Below, piece by piece: positions 39,082 to 49,960 of a stretch of 64,000 nt of DNA. Made by a program: the position numbers and the translations under genes. Position 1 is the stretch's first letter. The number at the start of each line of letters is the position of its first letter. The DNA is from Phascolomyces articulosus (lineage: Eukaryota; Mucoromycota; Mucoromycetes; Mucorales; Lichtheimiaceae): contig JAIXMP010000018.1 of NCBI GenBank assembly GCA_025677815.1, positions 62,001 through 126,000 of the forward strand, read 5' to 3'. The notes beneath the pieces are model-generated. The model was not told where the DNA came from. It did no database searches and worked only from the letters and a program-made list of their open reading frames with translations.

Positions 39082-40040
39082 AGAGGGAACACTGTACTAC
39101 AAAGATATTATTCAGGAAAATTACTTACGATAATGGCTTCCACAAATGATTGTGAAAAAAGAAAACTGAAAGAAAGGAGTTGATGCTGTTATTCAGATTG
39201 ACTGGTGATCGTTCTTGAGTGCGATTGGACCAGTTATGACAATTTGCGCATGATCACCCATACGCGAAGTATGTAGGCAAAAAAAAGGACCATGTGCCAA
39301 CTTATGAGATAATAATAGTGTCAAGTCTTTTTATTAAAACCCAAAATTGTGATGTATAAGCACATAATATGATCATGGTGTTGAATAAATACCTAGATAT
39401 GTGTAGTTTGCTATGTGAAATATTTGAAGTTCGTTAAAAAAAATTAAATAGTTCAACCCTTTTATACATTTACTTATGTCACGACCTTACAATTATATAC
39501 TAAAACTCATTTATAAAAAAAAAGAGTGCATTTGTGAATAAAAACCAAAGATTACGCCATGGACGAATCGGTTCATGTGAATCAAATAAGAAAAAAAAAA
39601 AGATATCATTATTATATTTATATAGTAAAAGTAAAGTAGAATAATTGGTATGGCGAGTGAATAATTTCCCTCGGGGTGCAAAAAAAAAGTACCTTATGTG
39701 AAATATCAGGTACGTAGTTACACTGTGTAACAACTCCGACTCAGCTCCTATACTTAATGCAGCGCCACTCCTTTACCCTTCCTTACATAATAATGTTAAT
39801 GTCAACAAAAAATACGATGGTCGTATTCATTTCTTCTTTACCTTTCGAATAACACCAATACCTAGACTTGTCGTTATGAACTCTTTGCACGACAAATTGT
39901 AAATAAATTTCCAAATATGGACATTTCATTACAAACCCACAATTTACAAAAAATTCGAAAATGACTAGGATAAATAGATTTCGGACAACCCCAAGTAAAG
40001 TGGGATGGGGCTTGGTACGCATCAATCAGGTCCTCACGCA

Positions 40041-40115
40041 GAAGGACTAAGTTCCCTTGAATATTGAAGGACTAGGTGCCTTCGAATATGGAGGGAAGAG
40101 CTCCTTCCTATATGA
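40041..40115. repeat. Three tandem 25-bp units, each an imperfect hairpin
   Basis: The units start at 40041 (GAAGGACTAAGTTCCC...), 40066 (GAAGGACTAGGTGCCTTC...) and 40091 (GAGGGAAGAGCTCCTTCC...). Each has a GGAAG/CTTCC- or GAAGG/CCTTC-type inverted pair around an 8-10-base loop and ends in an AT-rich tail (GAATATT, GAATATG, TATATGA). Arm bases differ between units in a partly compensating way. A further GTCC...GGAC pair lies just upstream at 40030-40047. The function is unknown. Confidence 0.55.
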
Positions 40116-41682
40116 TAAGCACCATAAATACAAGTCTTTGAATATAAGAGGGTCATTATATATATTTTTATTATTATTTTGACATTAAGATTATTTTTTC
40201 TTTTTTAAATTTGAATAAAAAAATAAAAAAGTGTTGGCTTTTTAACTCGTTCCACCTGCTCAATATGGTAAGCAAAGTAGTTTATATATTATGTGTACTT
40301 GTGTTATAAAGCGTTTAATATACTTGTTAGTCTGATAATGAAGTGTCTTTTCCAAGTAGATTGGCTGTTTAGTATAGTACAATCCAGCATGCTTATTGAT
40401 TTAAATAGAGATTTCAATCCTGACGTATAAAAAAAAGTCATTTGCTACGTGTTGTTTATCATATATAACGAGGAAAACAAAGCTTATGATTAACCTTTTT
40501 TGATCAAGAACATATTTCAATCAAGATTCAACACGTACAAAACGATGACAACTAAATAGATCTGTTGCCAGTTGTGCACAAATATACAACACCTGTCTTT
40601 TTTTTTCCTTCCTACACATAAATATTTAGATCTTCCCTCTCACGACCTACACGGAACTGCTTTCTTTGAATCGATTCTCAATCACTTGTTCGGATCCTTT
40701 ATATACTACATTACACCTTCGCCATTGCTGCCACCAGATTGAAACTCTCTATTTAACCTATAATGAAGTCAAAGATACAATAGTATATATCATACAAGTA
40801 ACATAGTTAGGTAAGACCTTGTCTCTTTTATGTTCTATATACATCTTTTCCTTTATCAAACTATCCCTTATTATAATATATGACGCATACTCTATAAACA
40901 TAATGTCTCTTAGCAGCTGTAATAAATATCAATATAGAATATTATATATAACATTAAGTTGGATCGACTGCTTTATTATTAAACATAGTACATAGTTTTG
41001 TATATTAGTTATATTTCTAATTTATTTATTATTGTGATGGATGACGATGGACCTTAGATTATTAATATATATTCTTAAATGTTTTGTGCTGATTAATTAT
41101 ATATATCTATATGAACCAATCGCATCGATACATAAAAGTATTAGTTATATGTTGTAACCAACATACAATGGCTTCACAATAAATAATAATTCTTTATTGT
41201 TATTATTATTACTACTGTCATTCATCCTATATCTCACTTGTGCGGTAATTCTATTTGATTGGTTACTTATGTTAAACACAGTATTGCGCCATTCTCTCTC
41301 ACATATTGTTAATCATGCTGGATCACGCAATCCTTCTAACAATACCACTCATGGTTTACTTTAAGCATACTGTCCTCATAACACGCAATCCAAATGATTC
41401 AATCCATATTCCAATAATACACCATAATGCGCAAGTTGTGATAGTCCATCCATGATGAGCATTTTCTTATAAATAGAGAGATTATTTTTTTATCTTAATA
41501 AACTAAACTGAATTATTTTGGGTCTCGTTGACTTATTTCGTCTCCTTTAATTTCTCTATTGATTGATATTTTCTCTGATACAACATTATATCATGCATCT
41601 TCTCATGTTCAAGAGACACTCTAAATCCAAAAATCTTCTTGTTACCACACAGCAAAGGAGTTTTGCATATTTTTTCAGTTCC

Positions 41683-41705
41683 AAAAAAAAAAAAAAAAAA
41701 AAAAA
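41683..41705. repeat. 23-base poly(A) tract
   Basis: An uninterrupted A-run lies 80 bases upstream of the orphan ORF at 41785. A poly(A) remnant of a retroposed sequence is possible, but no element body is recognisable. Confidence 0.85.
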
Positions 41706-41784
41706 CTACGAAACGCGTTTTTTTTTCTCGGTAAAAAATAAATCCTAATTCAAATCCAACGAGAAGGCACACCATCAGATTATT

Positions 41785-42285
41785 ATGGGGAATCAGAAAC
41801 AGAGGAGCCAAAGGAGGAACAAAAAGAAAAAAATAGAAAAAAGTCCAGTCGATAAACCCATGGACGATACTGGACGTTATAAAAAAAAATTGGGTGGCGT
41901 GGAAAAGGCATGTGAACTTTTTGAGACTGGCATGCCATTGGATCCCCAACGATCGGATTGGTATTATCCGAGTGGAGAACTATGCGAAAAACACAGTCGT
42001 TATAAAGCTACCATAAAAATGTATGAGCGAGATGCACATACTATGGAAACAGATAATTGGGACTATGAAAAATTTCAAGAAATGAAAAACCTTACCGAAC
42101 GCGTCAAAAACAACCCAATGCATTTGATGTATATCGTGCCACCAGAACCTACAAAACTGGACTTTCGTACTCGGCAACACATGGAGAAACTGCTTTTTAA
42201 TGCTTCTTGGTCTCCAAACGTTAGCGATCTTAAGTTTTTTCTCCTATGTGTTCTTCCTTATTACTGGCGTAAGTATTATTCTTAA
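41785..42285 (+). CDS. Hypothetical protein, possible remnant of a larger gene
   Basis: This 166-codon open frame begins with a Lys/Arg-rich stretch and then has a well-structured middle: GVEKACELFETGMPLDPQ, SDWYYPSGELCEKHSRYKA, TIKMYERDAHTMETDNWDY, weakly reminiscent of a TPR helix pair. The last ~15 residues look like read-through of noncoding DNA. In the overlapping frame, 41763-41853 encodes an acidic stretch (SDYYGESETEEPKEEQKEKN), so a frameshift between two formerly joined segments is possible. I do not recognise the family. It may be an expressed single-exon gene, an exon with a missed donor, or a pseudogene. Confidence 0.35.
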   Translation: MGNQKQRSQRRNKKKKIEKSPVDKPMDDTGRYKKKLGGVEKACELFETGMPLDPQRSDWYYPSGELCEKHSRYKATIKMYERDAHTMETDNWDYEKFQEMKNLTERVKNNPMHLMYIVPPEPTKLDFRTRQHMEKLLFNASWSPNVSDLKFFLLCVLPYYWRKYYS

Positions 42286-45229
42286 AATTAAGAACGTGAT
42301 GGATAAGTAAAGAAATTCAACGATAAATAATGCCCAAAGACTGGAAATTAAGGATAATCTAAATATACGTCAAGGATAATTCCTTTAAAAGAAGACAAAG
42401 CTATTCCCGCGTCAGATAAATGATTACAAGAATAGTATCAAGGGATAAGTAAAGAGAAATAAGAATTGTCAAAGAATAAGAGAACTTTGATAAAAAAAAA
42501 TATGTTACAGTGGTATGAGGCATATACTCACTTCTTCCCTCTTTATTATTTTCTCCACTCACTTTTATAACGTGTCCAACAAATAAATTTCTACCAAGGT
42601 GCTGTACCGAGCCCACTACCCCTAAGGATGCGGTCACCCGAATTGAAGACAGTCAGGAAGGGGTATGACTAGGGATATTGAACATATTCAGTCTAGCTTA
42701 CTTGACCTTCGTACGTTTGCTAACTACTTGTAGACTTAATTGAACAATTGAGGTTCATCCACCTGCCCCCAGAAATAGAACTCACGCAGGTAAAAAAAAA
42801 AAAAAAAAAACTCTTTCGCTTTTATGTAAAGAATAAGGTTCAATGATCACTATCGTTAATTTCATGGATAATTTTTCCCGCAGTGTATGGCAATGTGCTC
42901 GATGGAAAAAAATGGATTTGCAGCCACTTCACCTACCTTTATCATGATATAAAAAGTGGACAAGTTGTGATTCAAGAGTTTGGATGCCTGAAAAAGTCAA
43001 AAAGAAATATCGATCTATATTGAAGAATGCAAATCTGGGTCAGATACGAGAACTAAAGATGGGTATATATATATATATGTATGAATCAAAAAATGGCACT
43101 TATTTTTTTTCATGTTCTAATAAACAATGACTGCGTTATGGTTAAAAGCTCTGCTCCTCGAACCACTTTATCAATGATTGTAGGCTCAACCATATGAATC
43201 TTTTTATTTCAAAGGTAGGAAAACATCTGAAACAAACATTCAGCGGCATAAGAAATACCATCCCAACTGAACAATTGAAAATATAAAAATGTATACTCCC
43301 CGTAGACCTCTTTTCTTCTCCTTAATATATACAATACAACACGGAAGAATACATATAACCTACCCCTTTGGTTTAGAGGAAACAATAGATTAGGATGTCT
43401 TATTATTCTTATTTATTAACATATATTACATATATACACTATTTTAGGTAATTCGTATAAGGGTAAAAATACTGATAAGATAACTTGTAACTCATTTATA
43501 CCATCAAGCTGTAGCGCACTATTTCTTTTTAAATGCTTCGTTTTACTGTGTATTTCTTTTCATTTTGATGTAAAACGTAAAGAACAGCTTCAATCACATG
43601 CTTCATGATTTTCGTGATGCTGACATCTCTCATGATAATATGTATTTAAAGATAATAAATATATATAATCATCTATGATGTTCTGAATAGAAACCTGTGG
43701 AAAAATTATAGAAGCAAGGTATATCAAAACTTGGATCAATCATGATGATATATAATGATTCTCTCTACTCCCTGCGCTGTTTCAAGATGATTACATTTAC
43801 TATATGGATGGGAATAATAAGTAATAACCATTTTATATTATAATAATATAAAGGAGTCATTATTTTATTACGCGTGAGACCTACTGAATATATTGAATAA
43901 AGTTACGTTTTGTTTATTTTTCTTTTTGTTGTTGTTAGTGCAGCAACAGTAAACAATATTTAGCTTCGTACATAGAAATACTAAAACAAAATAGTATTTT
44001 TAGATTTGAACATTGCAGATCATTTTAACGATGTAAAGGGGCTCCGCTGATGAAAAAATATACATTAAACTCATACAGCTCTTTTTTTATTATTATTTAA
44101 AAAAGAAACGCCACAAAAGACAATAGTGATGATGATAAAAATGGACACAATGTAATAAGCCCAAGAAAGGAAGTACTTCAATCTGATATATTTCCTTCTC
44201 TCCGCTCAGGGACTTCTTCTTTTTCTATATAACTTTCTTTTCGTTTTTCAATTGGTAACTAACTCTTACTGCGTATTTTAATGCATAAAAGGGGGTAAAA
44301 CATGCTTGTGTGAAAAAGGTACTTTCTTGAATAATAGATTGGAATGGGGAAAAAATAGGAGGAACTGTATTTGTGTGAGAAACAAAAACCAGTAACAACT
44401 GGTAGCTACTATGGAATTAAAGTTTTTTTTTCTTTGTCTTCGACTCTCTAATATGATATTGTATATCAATATCTTAAAAATCTAAATATATGATGGAATA
44501 ACTATTGTAAAGTGAAAAAATGCTATTAATGATTCATCAAAGAAAGAGATAGAAGATAAAATAGGTTAGGATATCAAAGATGCATTCTTTTCAAATCAAA
44601 TAGAAAGTCATGCGTGTTTAGACACGTTCTATTGAAGGTTTTTTGTTAGTTTGATTAAATGTATAAATTTACCATTGATGCTCAGCTTGTTATTGACAAT
44701 GAGATTATTAATACAACTTGATGGTGCTTGTTCTGTAATAGAACAAAAGCAGTTTGAAAAGTGCTACCGAGGATAAACAATCAACAAAGTTGTTATCTAT
44801 TTTTACCTATTACATCCTCCTTTAGGGCGGTAAGATCAAGAAACAAACGTGCTTGTAAAAATGAATATTTAAGACTGCAAAATTATTTTAAACGACATTT
44901 ACATGGCCAAAATAATAATAATTTGATTCGTCACGATACAATCAGGTATAATATCAATATTATATTGAATACTACGTTATGACGATAAAATAATAAGTAA
45001 CCAAGTCCTGAGAGAGTTGGGATAAATTGTTTACTCGGGCATTTGCGGAAAGACTGATGACCTTGCAGAGGAGCCAAGAGTAAAACTGAATAAGAAATTT
45101 CTTCTGCAACATGTAATGCATAAGGTTAAAATCCTATATTTCGCGCGGAAAAGAAAAAAAAACTCATTCATTCTTTTCTTTCTCATCTTTTTTGGTTTTC
45201 CAACAACTTCAATCTATACAAAATAAACA
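42286..45229. other. Gene-poor region with possible retroelement and gene relics
   Basis: No intact gene is seen. A GC-richer patch at about 42590-42700 has an LTR-like feel but no proven repeats. An exon-like pair flanks an A-run at 42792-42810: the segment before a CAGGTAAA donor reads FIHLPPEIELTQ, and an acceptor CCCGCAG follows at about 42884. The frames after the acceptor stop soon or do not match phase, so this is more likely a relic than a gene. The rest is AT-rich without structure. Confidence 0.45.
42792..42810. repeat. 19-base poly(A) tract
   Basis: An uninterrupted A-run follows a splice-donor-like CAGGT and lies inside a possible relic intron. Confidence 0.8.
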
Positions 45230-45657
45230 ATGAATTCTGCTGCTGCTATGCAACATTCTACGGTCCATCGAACATTTATTGGTGGAGCCATAAGTCTTAC
45301 AGCGGGTCTGGTAGTCGGTACTGCTAGTTTTCTTGGATTTGGTGATAATGCTGCTCAAGTTGTGACAAAATGTATGGTAGCTTGGATGGGTACGTATTTA
45401 TTTAAAAGCATCGTCATCTTTTTCCATGATAATGATACACTATGGCATAAATATATTCTAATACAAAATCCACTATTGCAGATAACATCACATATCATCG
45501 ATTATTCCCTAGACTTCTCACAGAATCTTCAGCATCCCATCCAAACGGTCCTTTGGATCATCTTCGATTACTCAACAATGCACCAGAATCATTATCCACA
45601 CTCTCATCATCACGATCACCATCGACACTTTTATTTGTTCACAGTCGATATGCATAA
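45230..45657 (+). CDS. Small predicted membrane protein, 2 exons, unknown
   Basis: Exon 1 (45230-45389) starts at an ATG in an AACA context after an A/T-rich leader and encodes a hydrophobic, Gly/Ala-rich segment (FIGGAISLTAGLVVGTASFL, ~residues 16-35). A strong GTACGT donor and a TTGCAG acceptor join it in phase to exon 2 (45482-45657), giving 111 residues. Exon 2 encodes NITYHRLFPRLLTESSASHP and a Ser-rich tail ending in LFVHSRYA. Reading through the intron instead gives a His/Tyr/Phe-rich tail typical of noncoding sequence. The protein may insert in a membrane. I do not recognise a family, and it could be lineage-specific. Confidence 0.45.
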
Positions 45658-47376
45658 AAAGTTAATAACCTCATCTCTGATTCCATTTCATCGTCTTTCC
45701 ACCATCCGTTATTCTTTTCCATCATCTATCATTGTCATTAATAACTTTAAAAAAGAAAGAGATGAAAGAACCAGCTCCTTTTTTTTCTCTTTACTTGATT
45801 CACTCCTTATCCATAACAGCTTATGAATAATTTTGGGTTTCATAACAGTGTATGAGTGGCAATAAGAAGAAATAATGCAATTCATATTTGCCCTCTCCGC
45901 GAGGAGTTCTCAATATATGATTGACTTTGTTCTTCTTTTGTGTGGCAAAGTAAAAAAAAAAGTTAAAAAAAGTTTCAAGGAGTACAATTAACATTATCAA
46001 TATCTAGTACGTATTCGTCGAAATGTTTAAATATAACACAGTCATGACGATGATGAACAACAATACCACCACTTATTATTTTCAACAACAATAACCTTTT
46101 TTTTCATATAATTAGCATTTTCGTATTTTTATATTACCCCTTCCTCCAACACTTCACTTTGTTTTTTTTTTGTATATATATATATATATATATTATCGTT
46201 ATATCCGCGCTTTATTTTCCTTCTTGCATATATATACATTCCCTGTGTCATTGTATTAATATATATTTATATTTATTATTATGTTTTGAAACATCTAATA
46301 TAAACATTTTTTTTTACAAATTATTCTTGTAGAGTTTTTTTTTAAAAAAGACAGCAAAAAATTAATTAGTGTCTAATGATTTAATTGATTGCAGTAAACA
46401 ATAACAGATTTACGCTTGTGAAAAATAAAACCCTCATTCGGACTCTTTATTATTGCTCGTACGAATCCATAAAAGGGTATTTATTTGGCTCTTTTATACA
46501 GGATTGTGCATGAAAGTCTGCTTAAATATCAATTCGTTCATTTTGCAGATCAAGAGTGAGGTAACTCGTTGAGTATTCGCGGAGAAGTGCGTGAAGTGGA
46601 GGAAAAGGGGGTTGTCACTGGAGGCAAGCACCAATAAGAGATATTTCTTCTATATACAACTATCGATGATTGGATGGGAATAGAGTTTAGTAATAAATTA
46701 ACACTTTTTTTGCTGATGCGTTCAATATATATAGGGTCAATGGGTCGCATACAATAAACACCACCGTGCTTGATTATAGCAATTTCAAATGAATCACTTG
46801 GTGTAGACATATCTTATTTCCGGGGTTATAGTAATATTGTACTTTTTCAGCGTACACAATTTCAATAATAATATACTTTTCAATCACTCACTGGCCTATT
46901 AAACAATTGAATCTTCTATGTCGTTTATAGAAACTTCAACAAACAAAATGAACCAGTAGTAATGATAGAAATTTCATTAATCCAAGAAAGTGATTGGGCA
47001 TTAGATGTATTTTATTCCGGTCCGATAGGAAGACAGTAAAAGGATATTCTTCTGACTCGGTTTTCTTTGTTATGCTATACACATAGCTCGATATAACTTT
47101 CCATCATCAACAAGGAGAACCTGTGCCTGGAGTTTTTTACTTGCGCGGGGTTGTAATAAAATGCCCACATATGATGCGCCTTCAAAAGCGGTACTTATTT
47201 ATATGTATGGTAATAGTAGATTAAATTTTTTATTTAAGAAAAGTAAAAGAAATGACTAAGTGAACGCTGCGTCTTAATAGGACATATCCGCTCTAGTCCG
47301 ATCCTGTTGGCAAAGTAATATGAAAAACCTTAAAGGCAATAAGGAAAAATGTAGAGGAAAAGAAGGGGTGGAGAGG
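45658..47376. other. Intergenic region with coding-like relics
   Basis: This contains AT microsatellite DNA around 46171-46192 and two coding-like stretches on the plus strand, 46932-47039 and 47087-47224, described separately. An 86-codon minus-strand frame at 46550-46810 and the opposite-strand frames are both interrupted or ambiguous. No intact gene can be supported. Confidence 0.45.
46932..47224 (+). pseudogene. Two coding-like exon fragments of an unrecognised gene
   Basis: Frame 46932-47039 encodes EPVVMIEISLIQESDWALDV and then FYSGPIGRQ before a stop, preceded by a TTTATAG acceptor-like site. Frame 47087-47224, right after ACACATAG, encodes LDITFHHQQGEPVPGVFYLR and GVVIKCPHMM. Both have folded-protein composition with alternating beta-strand-like patterning. 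The obvious donor (CAGTAAAAG at 47034) and the acceptor at 47086 do not join in phase. This favours a decayed gene, or a different splice than I can see. Confidence 0.3.
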
Positions 47377-48895
47377 TTTTTTTTTTAATTGTTATTTCTT
47401 TAGATTATATTAGAAGAGGTCGGGGGTCAAAGAATGAAACAAAGGCCTATCCTGCTTCCTGATGTGGTTGGGCGTTGCTGTTGTCGGTACTGCTGTTGTC
47501 TAGTGGATGCTGTTGTTGTACGTAATGAAATGGTTTTTTTTCTACAGTGTTGATCCATGTAATTAATTGGCGATCTGGGTCTGGATCCTTGGTGGTAGAG
47601 AAATCATGGGGATGGCAACAGTTATCAATGTCATAGAGGAGTGAACAAACAAATGGCCATATTTGTGACCAGTATTCTTTTTGATTTTGTTGTTGTGGTG
47701 GTTTTTTTTGGAAGTTTATTCAGGATATAAGATATTGGGTCTATTGTTATCGTGATTGGTACATCCAGAAGTGAGTGCACACAAAAGCATTCCATAAGAT
47801 GAGAGATGGTTGTAAGCGCAACATCCCGTTGGCACCAGCATTGAACAGGTTTGCCAGGTAGGAAACTGATACATCAACGAACTATGCGGCTACGGTCCTT
47901 GGGTGTCATTGGGAGCCAAAGTATTGGATCAATAGTTATGTATAGACGACAAGCCAAAATTCTTTTGTTATTTGGTTGTGATAGTGATTTTTTAAAAGTA
48001 GCTGTTCGGAGGTTGTTGATTTCTTGTTTGAGAGCGCGAGGATCAACGTCCTGTCTTGGTAGAGGAAGACGTTGCCAGAGATTAGATTGATGTAGGGTGT
48101 TCCATTGACTATTTTTTGAGAATACTAGCTTTAGCCTAAGCTGATAAAGCAAGGTGTTGTTTGGTAGGTAATAGGCCCGGGATAATAGTGTTGTTTGAAG
48201 GATGGAGATTCGTTCAGCCATTGTTGGTATACGTGTGATATGACGTATAACTGTTATTGAGAATGTTTTATGTGCACCGAAAAAGAGTCGGAGGCAATGG
48301 TTTTGTGCATCTTCTAAGAGTTTAATTTGTTTTTTTGTGAACCAGGTTATAGCAAGCCCATATTCAAGCTTAGGACGCATGAACTGTTGATAAAGGCGTA
48401 CTGATAAAAGTCTAGAGAACCCAGTCGGGTTAACACCAATTGAATCGAAGACACGCATATCTGCTAGTGCTGAGCAACTATTTTGTTGGATGAGTAGTGT
48501 TGTATCTATACTTCCAGTGTTATCAAATGGCACACCCAAGTATTTAAATGCTGTTGCTTGAGGTATTGCTTCCCCATATAGACATAATGGTTCCTGTAAG
48601 GTGTTTGCAGTTAAAATTACGCATTTCGAAGGTTTCCATCTATATCCAAGTTGAATGCTATGTTGTTCACAAGCTGCAAGTAGTAGTGGCATTGTTGTTG
48701 GTGTACCTATTAGAGCGACGTCATCTGCGTATAATAAACAATAGATTTTTTGTTTGTTTATGAGGTTTTCTGGCGGTGGAAGAGAAAAGGGATCATTCGT
48801 TTGGTTGTTGCTGTTAAAGTTGGTTTCTACATCACGAAGCAGTTTAGGAAGAGAATTAATATATATGGAGTATAAATATATGATAATAGTAGATC
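47377..48895 (-). mobile_element. 5'-truncated non-LTR (LINE-type) retrotransposon
   Basis: The body is the 3' part of a LINE pol gene on the minus strand. It starts abruptly near 48895 within the palm domain (YLYSIYINSLPKLLRD, typical of the segment just before the catalytic YADD) and runs to a pol stop at 47447. About 60 bases further lies a 10-base A-run (T-run at 47377-47386 on the plus strand), a plausible tail. 5' truncation is the usual product of LINE insertion. I could not find clear target-site duplications. No other copy lies in the window. Confidence 0.75.
47447..48895 (-). pseudogene. LINE reverse transcriptase, C-terminal part, disrupted
   Basis: The frame contains the catalytic motif LLYADDVALIG (48719-48733), then GYRWKPSKCVIL, the thumb-type FKYLGVPFD, and a long RT connection region with RLYQQFMRPKLEYGLAI. 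An in-frame TGA at 47874-47876 sits where a Trp (TGG) would restore the common RW..GWLPGKP-type tail, since FLPGKPVQCWCQ follows directly. After it the frame stays open until an A-run near 47702-47709, where the coding frame shifts and continues with EYWSQIWPFVCSLLYDIDNC, ending at 47447. The reverse transcriptase N-terminus and any endonuclease are missing. With one nonsense codon and one frameshift, it is recent enough to read but inactive. Confidence 0.75.
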
Positions 48896-49960
48896 ACTGT
48901 TTGGTGACAATGAAGTAATTCAATATTTGAATACATATTCCGCAAGATTTTTAATCTACCAAACTTTAAATAATATCATTATACTTGATTCAGTTCAAAA
49001 TATGGTTCGAAAGTAGTGTTCATTTTCATCATATTTTTTTTTATTGATGAAACTACATCATTGACACATAAACAGCGGCACCATTACTAGATACTGTATA
49101 TCAAATCTATGTACAATAATTTAGTTTCTTATCAAGCAACAACTACACCATGTGCTTTTGCACACCAGCACGAACCCGGGGGGAGGGTTTCTGTGTAAGA
49201 GGTTTATTTATCCGATCTAGAAAAAAAAACGTGTAACAGAGATGATGTAATCGATATCTAAAAATCGTTCATCTACCCAGGCTATCGGGATGCATCCTTT
49301 CACCGTTATCGTCTTGCATTTAAGGAATCTTGTTTGTTGATAAGTTATGTGACCCCAACAAAGCAAAACAAAACGGAGGTATACTATAATAAGAAAGTTT
49401 GAATTACTAAAAGTAGAATACATCATGATAAATTTTAAGTATTAAATGGTGATAGTTATGATGATGACGGTGGGAAAATAAAAAAGATCAAAGAATGGGA
49501 GAAATTGGGAATGTATGACCTTCAAGTTTCATTCTAACAGGTTCATGGAAACCCAAAACCAATGGTGTTCGTCCATTAAGGAAAGAAGGAATAAAGTATT
49601 TTTTGTCCACATAGCAAAATTTTCAGTGTTGTTAGTAGTGATAAAACAAGGAAATAGAGACAACAGCAACTGATGATCATAAACAAAAATGCCGGGCCAT
49701 TCTTAATTGATATTATGTATCCTTTATCATTAAATAATATATAATAAATCATTACCATATATGCTACGATCGTTTTGAGTTGTTTTTATTATAATTTTAT
49801 AAGCAAAGTAAAGTTAATGTGTGAGGGAAAAGAGGCCTTGCCTTTGGAGGAAAGAAAAGAAAAAAGAAAATGACTATGTATATGATATGTGGTGTGTGCT
49901 TTTTTCTGGTTATGTACTAGTAAATAATATGAACAATAAAGGATGACCCTTTCATTACAT
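48896..49960. other. Intergenic region 3' of pyruvate carboxylase
   Basis: This AT-rich stretch includes the 3' flank of the minus-strand PYC gene. A short GC-rich piece lies at 49170-49190 (a run of C then G). No gene is supported; the frames there have noncoding composition. Confidence 0.6.

Larger units (their letters stand above)
38546..41784. other. 3.2-kb gene-free accessory stretch
   Basis: No intact gene is seen. It contains one coding-like exon relic (38965-39081), a tandem array of hairpin units (40041-40115) in an otherwise unannotated patch from 39.7 to 40.1 kb, and a 23-base A-run at 41683. Elsewhere it is AT-rich without codon structure. Confidence 0.55.

Noticed and set aside
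39783..40025. 80-codon minus-strand frame
   Set aside because: It is rich in Phe, Val and Ile with no conserved pattern. It probably reflects AT-rich DNA beside the hairpin repeats.
42745..43080. Possible CW-type zinc finger (VWQCARW...KKWTSC) after the acceptor at 42884
   Set aside because: The Trp spacing and the third ligand do not fit the CW consensus, an in-frame TGA interrupts it, and the phase does not match the upstream donor.
46550..46810. 86-codon minus-strand frame starting MSTPSDSFEIAIIKHGG
   Set aside because: The start looks coding, but the rest is not distinctive and the opposite strand reads similarly well. Not enough to call a gene.
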